A DNA stretch of 64,000 nucleotides from Sepiola atlantica (GCA_963556195.1 OY744519.1:106048500-106112499); one strand, 5' to 3'. Shown: positions 37,701 through 48,400, numbered from the stretch's first letter. Notes: a model not told the origin generated them from the sequence alone. Program-made: numbers and translations.

Positions 37701-37811
37701 GAGGGAGATTACCTAAGTGATTTCAGTAGTGCTCAGGAGGCCTCCTTGATTTTTAAAGTACTCAGCGTTGTCTGGGAGAAAAGTGCTCAATATCGTAGAT
37801 AGAGCTACATG
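28793..37811 (+). repeat. 179-bp satellite array, about 50 monomers
   Basis: Monomer starts (CAGTAGTGCTC) at 28793, 28972, 29151 and 29330 give exactly 179 bp. 48 monomers reach 37386 with a net +1 bp. Two indel-bearing monomers (160 and 177 bp) and a partial follow. Nearly every unit holds the palindrome AGGAGGCCTCCT and the sequences GTACTCGGCGTTGTCCGGGA and AACGCCATCTTCGTT. Monomers are very similar, with recurring subtypes (GATGAAAAGG versus GATAAAAAAG; ATTATTAAGATG). It begins abruptly inside the last 51-bp unit (CATTCAGTAGTG) and decays at the right end. Frames such as 28925-29143 and 37160-37378 are artefacts: 179 is not divisible by 3, and each unit has stops. Confidence 0.97.
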
Positions 37812-37829
37812 ATGAAAAGGAGACGGGGG

Positions 37830-38738
37830 CAGTAAGGGTTATTTCAGTAGTAGCTTCTGCGGTATTGAACCTGGGGAGGTCTTCTGCGGTATAGGAACCT
37901 GCAGCTTCTGCGGTAGGGGACCAGAGGAGTGAATCTGCGGTATAGGAACTTGAGGCTTCTGCATTATGGCAGGCGGGGGAGGGGTATTTCTGCGGTATAG
38001 AAACAGGGGGTGTGCTTCTGCAGTATAGGAACCTGAGGTATTTGCGGTATGGCACCCAGGGTGTGCTTCTGCGGTATGGCACCCGGGGGGTGCTTCTGCG
38101 GTATAGAAACCGGGGGGGGGGGTTGCTTCTGCAGTATAGCAACTGGTGGGTACTTCTGTGGTATAGCAACCGGAGGGTGGTGCTTCTGCGGTATAGGAGC
38201 CTGAGGATTCAGCGGTATGGTACTTAGGGGGTTCTTCTGCGGTATAGGGGTGTGCTTCTATGGTATAGCACCCGGGGGTTTGCTTCTGCAGTATAGGAAC
38301 TTGAAGCTTCTGCGGTATAGCAGCTAAGGGTAGGTTGCTTCTGCGGTATAGGACCACGAGGCTTCTGCGGTATAGCACCTGGTGGGGGTGCTTCGTCAGT
38401 ATAGGACCACGAGGCTTCTGCAGTATAGCAACCGGGGGAGGGGGAGGGGGTTCTCTGGTATAGCAACGGGGGGGGGTGCTTCTGTTTGTATTGCACTCGG
38501 GGGGTGTTTTTGCAGAATAGGAACCTGAGGCTTCTGCGGTATGGCAACCAGGAGGCTGCTTCTGTGGTATGGCACCCTGGGGGTGCTTCTGCAGTATGGC
38601 ACCCAGGGGGTTGCTTCTGCGGTATGGCACCCAGGGGAGTGCTTCTGCAGTATAGAATCACGATGCTTCTGCGGTATAGCCACCAGGGGTGGGGTGCTTC
38701 TGCGGTATAGGACCACAAGGCTTCTGCGGTATAGTATT
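37830..38738 (+). repeat. ~27-bp minisatellite, about 30 units
   Basis: The unit is GCTTCTGCGGTAT, then AGCACC, then a G-run. Phase points at 38044, 38071 and 38098 give 27 bp, with 26-30-bp variants. Being a multiple of three and poor in stops on the minus strand, it produces overlapping minus-strand open frames, including one of 263 codons (37839-38630), the longest in the window. The minus frames read Tyr-Arg-Arg-Ser, Ile-Pro-Gln-Lys or His-Thr-Ala-Glu-Ala repeats, that is, three registers of one DNA unit, so it is not treated as a gene. It joins the 179-bp array at TTTCAGTAG. Confidence 0.92.
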
Positions 38739-39010
38739 CGCACTGGGCCGGTGATAGATGCGTATTTCGCATTCGCACTTGGGCTGCGATAGGTACGTAT
38801 GTATCATTCACACTGGGGCAGCGATAGGTATGTATATAGCATGCATACCGGGGCGGCAATAGGTACTTTTATAGTATATGCACCGGGGCGGCAATAGGTA
38901 CATATATAGTATGTGCACTGGGGCGACAGTAGGTACGTATATAGTCTGCGCACCATTGTGGCGATACATACGTATATAGTATGAATACCGGAGCGGAGAT
39001 AAGTACCTAT
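38739..39010 (+). repeat. 35-bp minisatellite, about 8 units
   Basis: The unit is GCACCGGGGCGGC, then AATAGGTAC, then TATATAGTAT. Phase points 38847, 38882 and 38917 give 35 bp. Outer units are divergent. It directly follows the 27-bp array. Confidence 0.88.
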
Positions 39011-39290
39011 ATAGAAAGCGCAGATAGAGGTGGTACTTTTTATAGAAATATGTCATACTATTGCCCTGGAAAACGTAGGAGAAATGGTGGGGAAGAAGCA
39101 GCTTTCGCAAAAGGCAAAATAAGAAAGTAGCGGTGAAATGGGGCGACCAGGGAAGAGAAAGGTAGAAAGATAAAGAGACGGCTATAGAGGAGGGGGGAAA
39201 TAGAAGTTTGAATATAAAGATGTTACACACGCGATTTCTCTTCAATTATATGTTTTTATGACCCCGAGCAACGCCGGGTAGCCCCGCTAG
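39011..39290 (+). other. Helitron 3' unique segment and terminus
   Basis: No coding. It contains GAGAGAAAGGTAGAAAG-type purine-rich DNA and ends with the hairpin 39263-39278 and CTAG at 39287-39290, followed by T. Confidence 0.65.
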
Positions 39291-39987
39291 TACAATATAA
39301 ACCATTCCTTATACTTAAAAGACTTAAGTTACAAACAAATGTTGGAAATAATTTTACCCGTTGAATCACTCATTGATCTCGCGTTACATTGTTCGAATCA
39401 AGAAAAAAATGTTTTCAAAACTAGTTAAATTAAAAAAAAATAAAAATAAAAAATCCAAAAAGGATTCTCTTACTGCTCGCTATATTCCCCTCTTTCGTTA
39501 TCTTTCTTTCTACAGCTACGAGTTAAATAATATTACTCTTTGCCGTGATATTTATAATGAATTATTCCAATTTGTGTATTCTTCATTTTTTATTACATCT
39601 GACTGTTAGTAAACAGAGCAACATATTAAGAGAAGCGAGAGTGATAGATAATATATAAAATAAGAGGAGAGGTTAACGAACATACAGTGGATAGGGAGAA
39701 AGTGATAGAAGTTTAGCAAAAGATGGACCACTTGGTGACATAATTGCAAATTGTGGCTAATTGGAACACTTAAATGCCATTTTTGTTTTCAAACATAACA
39801 CAATCCTCAAAAATGGATAATATTTTAGCATTTATTTTGTGTGATTAAAATATATAAGCAAACGCCTAAGAGAAACAAATGTTGATTAACTCAGCGTTAA
39901 TATAATTATAGATATCTCTCTATCCTAGTTTATTTGATTGCATGTTTTTGTTAGGTATAAGCAATCTGATATACTACATAATCAAGC
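39291..39987. other. No recognised gene
   Basis: The 82-codon frame 39361-39609 is Lys/Asn-rich in its first half and shows no motif; probably random in AT/A-rich DNA. Confidence 0.45.
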
Positions 39988-40150
39988 TGACACACCAGTT
40001 TCCGTTAGACCAACGAAGTTAAGCAACGTTGGTAAGTACGAAATGGGTGACCATTTATGAATACAAGGTGTTGTGTGTGGGAGAGCTCTCTGCTTATCCT
40101 GGTATTTTATTAAGTCGTTATTGATTTCCATTTGCTACTAACTTAAGCAA
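39988..40150 (+). mobile_element. 5S rRNA-headed SINE
   Basis: ACACCAGTTTCCGTTAGACC, then CGAAGTTAAGCAACGTTGG, ATGGGTGACC and GAATACAAGGTGTTG is a recognisable, slightly deleted 5S rRNA (expected CGAAGTTAAGCAACGTCGG, GGATGGGTGACC, GGGAATACCGGGTG). The internal control region of the Pol III gene is thus included. It is followed by GAGCTCTCTGCTTATCCTGG, the tail shared with 2258-2533, 16962-17114 and 61667-61880. SINEs with 5S-derived heads are known as SINE3-type. It is too altered to be a working 5S gene. Confidence 0.7.
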
Positions 40151-40334
40151 TTTCTAGTTTTATTGAGACTAATAGGAAGCCTGTGTGTATGTGTAACGAA
40201 TCTGACCAATGTTCTCTTCTCAATCTGTTGTCGGTTTTTGATGAAAAGGAATAGTTTAATCACTGAATACTGGCTTGATTTGTTAGTTATATTTATTAGT
40301 TACATTTTAAAGTTATCGATGAACAAAACACTGT

Positions 40335-40520
40335 AGGTATTGGCCTTTTAGCTAGGAGAAAAGTGTAGTATCTGTTCTGATACTAAACTTAATCTTTTCT
40401 GTCCTCTGTCAGTGAAGAAAATTTCTTTCGGACTGAAGGAATTTTTATTTTTGTTCTAATCTAATTTTTCGAGCAAGATTTCCCCCGACCTTGTGTCTAA
40501 GTCTGTTCTCGTGCGAATAT
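40335..40520 (+). mobile_element. U2 snRNA-headed SINE, copy 2
   Basis: The head TTGGCCTTTTAGCTAGGAG then GTGTAGTATCTGTTCTGATAC is the closest match to U2 in this family and includes the GTAGTA branch-site-pairing segment. The body has CTCTGTCAGTGAAG, TTTCTTTCGGACTGAAGG and CCGACCTTGTGTCTAAG. Confidence 0.68.
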
Positions 40521-40794
40521 AGGAACAATGTGGGTATGAAACAGACTCCATAAATGGCAAGATGTAACACAATGTCGTTTAATTTTTCTGGGGTTGAAGC
40601 CATTGCACCTTAAAGGCACTTTGTACGCGTGGCAAATATTCCGTGGAACCCCCCTCGGCATTTTCTCATAAGTAAGCGTGCCTCGGGCGACACGGTAATA
40701 AATGAATTTTCTCCCACTGTCAGATGGACTACCTGTGTGGAAAGCCTTCTGGCATTGTGTCAAGTAAAGTAGGTACAAAATCACAAACACACAA

Positions 40795-40854
<60 letters not shown>

Positions 40855-41694
40855 TTGTAGAATACCCGTCCAAGGACGTGTAGCAGCAATGGATATAGCA
40901 CTAGTTTTACATTTTAATTGTTTTTCTTTCTGAAGTTTCGGTGGCACCCACCTAAATGGTAAAGTTTACAAAAAAATAATAATTTGCCTACTTTATTCAC
41001 CCTGTTGCTTAGAATACATATTCCATACTTTATAATATGTTCAATGATTTAAGATTTTACAAATCACATACATATAATTGACTGTCAGGCGCGCACATAT
41101 CCTTTTAAAACATATTACATAACATAATACAAAATTTGATGTAGAGCAATTATTTTTATATCTAAATTGTTTTAAAGGTTTTTAGAGTGCGAGGCTGAGT
41201 TTGGGTGAGCTCACCCCTTAATGGTAAAGTTTACAAAAATATGCTGTTCCCATGTTACTCGCAAGGTTTCCGAGAATATATACTCTAAAATTCATAGATT
41301 TATTAGTTTTTCTTTTGTCTCCCACATATCCCACTCCCATTTAGAGATTGATCTGAAACAAATTGGAAAACAATGGGCGCTATATTATTAAGGTATGGTT
41401 CAAAGGGTCTTACTAACTTATTTTTGTTTGTTGTCTTTTTCCCCCTCCCGATTTTATTCCAATGAATTTCTGTATATAAATATAGTTATGAAAAATAAAA
41501 ATTGTCATCAATTTGGGGATATTTTTAGTAGGATGGTCTCGAAAGAAATTGTGGTATTGGGGTGACTGAGATTATTCTAGTAAGGAGTAGGATAGACATT
41601 TTTTAATATCTTTTGACCAAAGATGATCAACAACATCTAATTTCCTTACACTTTTTCTGGTCTTGAGTCTACTTTGTTACGATATAAAATTATT
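40521..41694. other. No recognised gene; one (AT)n run
   Basis: A 53-bp (AT)n run lies at 40797-40849 and explains the Ile-Tyr-rich frames crossing it. The 134-codon minus frame 40497-40901 is mostly that run plus non-family sequence. Otherwise AT-rich DNA. Confidence 0.5.
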
Positions 41695-41900
41695 ACCGTA
41701 GAGCAAATAAATAATTCAAAGTGTTGTATCTATTCTGTGCTTGGTTGGAGGAGGAGATATTCTTTTTGACTGGGGCAATTTTTTTTATTTTGTCCCATCA
41801 AGCGTACCCCATATTCGGGGTGCTGATTATCTCCTACATTAAAACAAACTTGTGCTTAAATTTGACCTTGTGGGGAAGAAACTAAATAAGGATTCATGGT
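41695..41900 (+). mobile_element. U2 snRNA-headed SINE, copy 3 (divergent)
   Basis: Head remnant AAAGTGTTGTATCTATTCTG. Body GATATTCTTTTTGACTGGGG, CAATTTTTTTTATTTTGTCC, then ACCTTGTGGGGAAGAAACTA. The order matches copies 1 and 2. Confidence 0.5.
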
Positions 41901-43342
41901 AAATTTAAATATTATATGATATTTTCGTTTGTAATAATTCAAATTCCCAATTCCGATAATTCCTCTGTCAATATAGCAGCAATTTTTAGGAGAGTATAGT
42001 CTAATACGATTACCATAAATATAAGAATGACATTATAGAACAGTATACTATAAAATAAATCGAAATACCCAGCGCAAATATTATGGACCTGATGAGACTA
42101 AAATTTGGCCCGATATTTGAAGAATATGGTCATGCAATAGTTTCCCATTTCTTTACGCAGTCTTTGTAATGGCATTGAAATTTGAGAAATCTTTCCAGCT
42201 GCACTATTTGGATAGCAAAGGGAAGGCAAGGCAGTGTTGCATCGTTTGGTAATCTTCTCCACATTAGAATATTTAAAGCAACGGGAATGACAGATTTTCA
42301 TGGATGAAGTCACTTTGTGCAGTTATGGCCAACGTGCAACCCACATTTAACGTGGACGAGACACGTTAAACAAAAAGAGAAAAAGAAAATTTCACAAAAG
42401 AATTATAAAATATTTAAATTTAAATCTGCTGGTTTCAGTTGTAAAATGAAAATGGAAATGGAAACACAATGCTGTAAATGGTGGCTTTGAATATAGTATT
42501 ATCAATCGCTATAAAATTGTCGGCACTCTGCCGTTAAGCTAACACAAATAGTACTGGCAAAAATAATGGTGTTTGTCAATGCCACATAACAATATTACAG
42601 TGATACATTAACGTTTAAAGTTATAAGAATTTATATGTAATGTTTATTCTTTGAAGTAGTGGATAAGCATAGGAACAGAGTAGTAGAAATAAGAGCACAA
42701 AAACATTGTAGCAGTTGCATGAGGGATCTATTTTGTTTATATGTACAAGCAGTATATTGCGTGAGATTGAGTTGTGGTTCAGCTTCATGCACACCCGCTC
42801 ACACTTAAACTTATATTTTATTTCGTGTTTTAAATATTATCCCATGCTAAAAAGATAACTACAAACACGAACGATTACACAGAGCCTGTGATGAAGCAGA
42901 CACGATTGTTCCTTTAATGCTGAAGACCGTTATTGTAAAAAAGAATGTGGTTTTGCAGTAGTCATAAATACTTTTTTTTTCTGTCTCAAAGAAATGTTAC
43001 TGTTAGGCGATTTGTTAACATATTGACACACTATAGTGAAATAATTTAATACGCACCTTAAAAGACTACTTAACACCCGTTTTAGGAATCGCATGAGTCA
43101 GCAAGAGTTTCTTGAAAAGTAAAGACGGCCCCTTTATCTCTCCTGCTTTTATCCACTGGATTCTCGAGTAGTGGCTATCTTTCGGACAAAGATATACTTA
43201 TCTTACTGTCTTCACTTAGACATTGTGGTAATATTGCCAACCTATGCTTAACGGAATAGGTAACTTAAATAAATATCCTTTCGCTGTTGATCATAAAAAC
43301 GTTTCGTTTTCATTTCGTGTGGCGTTTTCTTTGTTACCTTCT
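41901..43342. other. No recognised gene
   Basis: A minus-strand 71-codon frame (42098-42313) contains YCMTIFFKYRAKF-type sequence but no assignable motif; it may be a LINE fragment. Nothing else seen. Confidence 0.45.
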
Positions 43343-43886
43343 TCTATATATTAATACGATAGCATACATCAAAAGCTATGTGCATGCGTGCCGCACCTAG
43401 ATTTGGAAACACATTCAAGTCACCTAATTTTCGTAATATTTCAAGTATTTCCCTTTGGCGTAACGGTTAGTGACGTAGGAGTTTGACGTCGGTTTTTGAC
43501 GTCGGCCCGACTGGTTTATAGTTCGATACCAACTAACCTCTACGACCGGGAAGACACATATTAATACGATAGCGTGTGCGTTATTTTGTGTGTCAAGCTT
43601 ACATTAAAAGTAACGACCTTCCGAATCTTTATATGCTACTCATGAATTGGAGCCAAATTTAATTTTATCTAAAGCATTTACAAAGTAAGGTAGAGTCGTC
43701 GAAATATTACCTTCACTAGAAATATTGTATATAAAGAAGTTTTTTAAATTGATTCATGCATTGTTCATTTTTTGAATAAATATACAAGTCAAATATTATC
43801 ATATTTCATTCAAACATGTATTGGTTAGGAACAAGATAATTAGTATTGAAAACATCACTTCGTATAATTTACACGGGCTCCGCTTG
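43343..43886 (+). mobile_element. Short non-autonomous Helitron, plus copy
   Basis: The 5' end is TCTATATATTAATACGATAG and the 3' end is TTTACACGGGCTCCGCTTG|T. The inverted copy at 55837-56423 has the better-preserved ends (CTAG|T, A before the 5' end). Shared interior includes GCACCTAGATTTGGAAA, a tRNA-like segment, GATAGCGTGTGCGTTATTTT and a long AT-rich 3' half with AAACATGTATTGGTTAGGAA. No coding. Confidence 0.62.
43448..43545 (+). tRNA. tRNA-like segment inside the short Helitron
   Basis: TTTGGCGTAACGGTTAGTGA (A-box-like) and AGTTCGATACC (B-box-like) are separated by about 60 bp containing a duplicated TTGACGTCGG. The same segment, without that duplication, is in the minus copy (56218-56293). 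A plausible Pol III promoter relic; not a folded functional tRNA. Confidence 0.45.
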
Positions 43887-43934
43887 TAAAAAATATTATA
43901 AGAGTTGGTCTTAACAGTCTTTGCTAAGACCATC

Positions 43935-44600
43935 CTTTATAGTTTTGTTGGTGATAGAGGTTGATACTGCCGTGAACTGACGACGGTGTCTACGTAAAGT
44001 TTGCGAATATGTTGGCAATCTTCAAGGGAATAATTGTGTGAGTATCTGTTCAATGAAAGACGAACATCAAATCTGTTAATGTCGCTAGAAAAAATTCTTA
44101 GAACATTATACGGCTTCAATAAAAAATACCTCACTCCTGACGTAATCATCTACTTCTATAATAGTCAGATACTTCCTAAGATACGTCCTACCTGGGGAGG
44201 TAGCGCTCAGAGCAAGTTTTCTTGCCTTGGAAGAATACAAAATCGACTTCGGGGAGGAACTCTTTTCTCAAAGAAGAGACGTTGCTCGTCTTTTTCTACT
44301 CTATCGTTATTTTCACAGTAAGTGTTCGACTGAGTTTCATTCTCTAGGTCTCCCCTGTAAAACATGCACAGCATGAACTCGTCTTGACCCAACTATTTCA
44401 AATAACTTACCTTCTTACACGTTGTACCTAAAACATTACGGTACATCCTTAAAACAAAGTTCCTTATCTTACAACCTCTCGTTAGTGGAAGACAGTACCA
44501 CAAGCTGCTACGCAGCGCACTAGAACACGGTTGTTTTCGACTCCAATGTTAACGAAATGTTTTCTGCTGTCTTCTGGAATAATCAAATTCGACCTATTGT
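43935..44600 (+). pseudogene. Jockey/CR1-like LINE, C-terminal ORF2 fragment
   Basis: The frame 44034-44321 contains SLEKILRTLYGFNKKYLTPD and VIIYFYNSQILPKIRPTWGG, corresponding to the SLYRA...LTP..ILYLYKS.IRP..EY..IWGGA motif, then FSCLGRIQNRLR. Downstream frames continue toward the ORF2 C-terminus (SFSRSPL, NVNEMFSAVF). Degenerate; separated from the better copy at 44755 by about 150 bp. Confidence 0.6.
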
Positions 44601-44754
44601 TTTTCAATTCTAGCATGCTGTTGTTCAACCATCCAATCGACAATATCATTAACCCTGAACCTCGAGTTGTATCTCGACTTTGGTATATAGAGACCCATTT
44701 GTATAAAAAGGGAATCGGTGACACTAATGGCTAACAATAGAGAATCAAGCAATC

Positions 44755-45480
44755 ACTGAACATTTAATGCTGCTAAGACAACACTTTTTTCCTTCAACAA
44801 CTACAAGAAACCTCCTCAACCACCGATTGCCATGGCAAATAACACCCTACCTTAGAGGCCAACGTTCAAACTCCTCGGCCTTACATTCACAGGAAACATG
44901 AATTGGAACAAACACACAAGAGACATTGCTAAGGCTGCTGAAAAGAAAGTGAGCTCTCTCTACCGTGCTAGAAAAGTTCTCACACCTGACAGCATCTTAT
45001 ATCTCTACAAAGCCACTATCCGCCCATGCATGAAGTATTGTCACATCTGGGCTGGTGCACCATACACTTGTCCCTTCCTCTTAGACAAGTTCCAAAAAAG
45101 AGTCCCTAATCTGATAGGTTCGTCACCATCTCATAAGTGCCAACCCCTGTCCCATCGCCGAAATGCTGCATCCTTATGTTTGTTTTACAAGTACTTCAAT
45201 GAGATGTGCTCCGATGAACTAGCTTCTCTAGTTATCAATCGACGTTAATACACTCGACCAACCCGACAATCAGCTAATTCTCATCCATTCACTGTTGAGG
45301 TCTCAAGATGAAGGAGGGCCGTTTACTCAAATATTTTATTTCATCGAGCTGTCGGCCTTTGGAAATAAATCCCTGCTCCCTGTTTTCATCATGTACAGAC
45401 ATGCTGAAATTTAAAACTTATGTGAGCAAGCATCTCACTGCACACCTCCTAATTTAGGTTGATTCCCTAAACGTTCACCT
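44755..45480 (+). pseudogene. Jockey/CR1-like LINE, best-preserved ORF2 C-terminus
   Basis: An upstream block (FNAAKTTLFSFNNYKKPPQP) is separated by one in-frame stop from FKLLGLTFTGNMNWNKHTRD. The open frame 44898-45248 then runs through SSLYRARKVLTPDSILYLYK, IRPCMKYCHIWAGAPY, FQKRVPNLIGSSPSHKCQPL, SHRRNAASLCLFYKYFNEMC and SDELASLVINRR before a stop. Further C-terminal blocks follow to about 45430, and a 3' UTR-like GGCCTTGTTAAGTGGTGACC lies at about 45972. It has no RT palm or endonuclease; 5' truncated. Few lesions compared with the other copies, so it is the youngest of this family here. Confidence 0.78.
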
Positions 45481-46499
45481 TAATTCTCAGTGGCCCCTTA
45501 CGTCTACAGTGGCAACTTGCCTTGTTTGGGGTGAACTAAGTAAAAAAAAGCAACAACAAAGAAACGCCTAGACAATTGCTAATATGGAAACATTTTTCAA
45601 TTATAACTGAAGAATCGAAATGGGCAATGAGATTACTCATATTCTTATTGTAGAATATAAATAGTCTTGTCTCCCTTGCAACAAAATATTCATTGCTTAT
45701 TCTGTATAAGTAATGCCGGGTAAGTACGACAAATAAAGCCAAATGGGCCGTCTTGCTGGTTTGTAACTAATTTAACCTGAAGTAGAAAACGTGGGTATCG
45801 AAGTAAAAGGAAGCGATTTTACGTCTATGATTTTGAGTGCCTTTCGTATCACATATCAACATGTTTCAGAAGTTGATTTTAAAAGACCTGACTCAAATTG
45901 TGTCATTTCCCCCATTGTATTGTGTAGAATCTAACTGACAATCTCATTGACATTTATCTTTGTGTGGATCTTGGCCTTGTTAAGTGGTGACCCACTAGTA
46001 AAAATATCTATTTATTTGCAACTAATAATAATAGTGATAATAAACATAAAATTAATATACAACTTTCATTAAGCTACATTAGTAATGTTAGTTCAGCCAA
46101 CATGAGAAAAAGAAAGTGAGAGGACAATGGGGAATGTATATATTTGGTTTTTATTAAAAATAACTAGTGAGGAGATGGTAAAAGTGGGTGCTTGTTTAGG
46201 CAATGAACATAACTGATTCTTATGAGTAGTGTTACATTAATGATCTTAGATATGTGTTTTTCAAAGCGAAGAAAAGGAGTGAACGTTTCCTAACAATATT
46301 ACTGCGTAAATGAGCAGAACAGATATGATAGAATTTGACCGCGGCATAGCTGACTCTATTAGCTGTGATGGTCAAGAATTAGTATTAATAGCATAAGTTT
46401 GGATACACTTGGATAATGATAGTTTAGTTTTCAAAAACTAATTGGCCATGATTTCATACTCAACTGGATTTATTATGCACATGTGTCATTTGTTAACAT
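45481..46499. other. LINE 3' UTR-like segment and unassigned DNA
   Basis: Includes GTCTACAGTGGCAACTTGCC just after the LINE and the GGCCTTGTTAAG tail block near 45972. No other feature. Confidence 0.45.
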
Positions 46500-46615
46500 C
46501 TGCGTTTTAACTTGTTTCATTTTGTCGCTTAAAGCCTCGTAAAACATTTACAGAGTGCCACGAGCCAAATTGTCAAGCAACCCATGAAATCTGAGAGTAG
46601 CAGCTTGCATGATTA
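46500..46615 (+). repeat. Dispersed repeat, copy 1 (pair with 58937-59062)
   Basis: Shared blocks: GTTTTAA(C/G)TTGTTT, CCTCGTAAAACATTTACAG, CACGAGCCAAATT, AACCCATGA and GAG(A/C)GTAG. Same orientation in both. Confidence 0.65.
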
Positions 46616-46979
46616 TCGTACTTGTTTAATTTTATTGGTTATTAATCAATAACCGTAGAAAAATACCTATTTGCCGCCTACTAACGAGGGTTGATGAGAA
46701 ACTAGGTCAGTTTAATCGGGAAGATTTTTTAAAAATAGTTACAAATAAGTCCCTGAGGATAAGGGATAATTAGATAGATAGATTGATGCATATCATGAGA
46801 GTACTGAAAATGATGAATGGAATGACCAGAATGTGTTTACTGATGAGGACGGTTTATGATGAGTGTTTTTTTTTACTAATGAGTCGCCATTTATCAAGGC
46901 TAAAATCCACCCATGGATGAGTGTAAATCAGATGAAATTATTATCAGTTAAAAGATGAAGAACCTTATGAGAAAATTAT

Positions 46980-48400
46980 ATTGATTAATGGAATACACTA
47001 AGTTTTATTAATTATGAAAAGGGTTAATGACAAGAATCTGTTTACATGGGATTTGAAGAACAACATGTAATCTGCAGAGAAATAGTCCCGTGATGATGTG
47101 TTTCACAGACAGGAAGAACCTCTGTTCGTATTTGTTCACATTGGATTTGAAGAATACCCTGTTGTAGCCGTCAGAGATCAATCCTGTTATAACGTATTCA
47201 ACAGATAGCAATTTGGTGAAAAAAAACAAACTATGTGCATATAAATTCTGTTTGATATTAAACAAGAAGAAATAAGAGTTGTTTGCAATTGTGGTAATAA
47301 GACGAGTTCTTGGTGTGAATGTCTTTCAAAGTAGAACCAGGGGTGTCAGCTCACTCGGGTACCTTCTATTGAAAAAACGATAGGGTAGAGAAAGATTAGG
47401 AACATTTTTCTGTTAGAAAGGAACTGTAGAGAACAGAAAAGATAATTCTATACTATTGTTTTTCATTTACCTCAATCGAAGTTCTAAGAAATGAAGGGGC
47501 CCGTCCTGGGGCTAACTCTTTATCTCTATATGGGATACATAGATATTTGAGTGTTTTATTAAAGTTTTTCTTTACCTCTGAAACGTTGAGTGTGTAAAGA
47601 AGTTAAAGACACTAATGTTCCTCTCTCCAATTTACTTGTTGACTACGTTATAGCATACATTCTTTATGGTCTATTGGTCTTACTAGAGTACAATAATTCA
47701 TCTAGTCTGGTGGAGTATCTAGCTAAGTGCTGTTACTTGAAGTATCATCACTAGAAGAACGCGCACCATTCTTCGCACGAGCCAGTGTATAACCGTGTCG
47801 AGAGGATCTTATTTGGGCTTCAGATACTCTGTTATTTTAGATATTTGGTCAGGGTTTACTTATAGGATAACGTATCCTCATTTCAGATTGATCTGGCAAA
47901 CTCTTGTACAGACAGACCGAAGACACTCGGGGATGGTGTCTAGTAGGTGATTAAAATTCGATTGAACTAATACTAGATTGTAAAATTGATGATGTACTTT
48001 GATAGGGCAAAGAAAAATGGTCTCAGCGGCACCTCCCCAGATTTGGCAGCTATACTTCATTTAAGGACGTAACTTATATAAATAGAGGATTACATCAGGA
48101 CTCAGGTACTCTCTAGAGAGATGGAATCTTCCAATAATTCTTCCAGAAAACTTACCAACAGATTGAATGCAAGTCTTTCATTTTAAATCTGAATTGAGTC
48201 AGTCCTAGGAGATTATCTAAACAGGGTGCTTCCTGAAAAAGAGAACCAATCATTATAATTTAAACACAAAACGATTTGAGCGTCTTTGAAAAAAGACGCG
48301 AAGCTTTGATATCCAGCTTTCCAAACAGGGCCACTTTGGCTTGGCACAAAATCAAATGTGCACTCGTCTAGAAGGATTTCTCCTCCTCTGAAAATGTAAG
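46980..48400 (-). pseudogene. Jockey/CR1-like LINE, decayed minus copy
   Basis: Going down the minus strand: GSLFQEAPCLDNLLGLT-type block near 48210, CNPLFI near 48090, NLGRCR near 48040, LINE-like IWGGAAETIFLCPIK (frame 47878-48060), RRYPSELTPLVLL near 47360, TFTPRTRLITTIANNSY near 47300, and SDGYNRVFFKSNVNKYEQ (frame 47008-47265) at the ORF2 C-terminus. The stretch 47560-47870 does not match and may be a later insertion. 47045-47210 contains an internal near-duplication of the C-terminal segment. Confidence 0.55.

Larger units (their letters stand above)
27984..39290 (+). mobile_element. Non-autonomous Helitron carrying four tandem arrays (11.3 kb)
   Basis: The 5' end reads A|TCTATTATATAAACGTC followed by CTGTCTG(TATG)n. 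The 3' end reads CCCGAGCAACGCCGGG (CCCG/CGGG hairpin), then TAGCCCCG, CTAG|T. TC...CTRR ends, a subterminal 3' hairpin, insertion between A and T and no target duplication are the established Helitron hallmarks. Inside are, in order: a unique 5' part (27984-28470), a ~51-bp array, a 179-bp array, a ~27-bp array, a 35-bp array and a unique 3' part (39010-39290). No Rep/helicase domain was seen, so transposition would need enzymes in trans. The two ends could belong to different insertions; this is the main uncertainty. Confidence 0.72.

Noticed and set aside
37839..38630. 263-codon minus-strand open frame, the longest in the window
   Set aside because: It consists wholly of the 27-bp minisatellite; other frames of the same DNA are also open, and the peptide is the same unit in shifting registers.
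39988..40077. Functional 5S rRNA gene
   Set aside because: Several deletions and substitutions break the 5S structure, and it is fused to a SINE tail.
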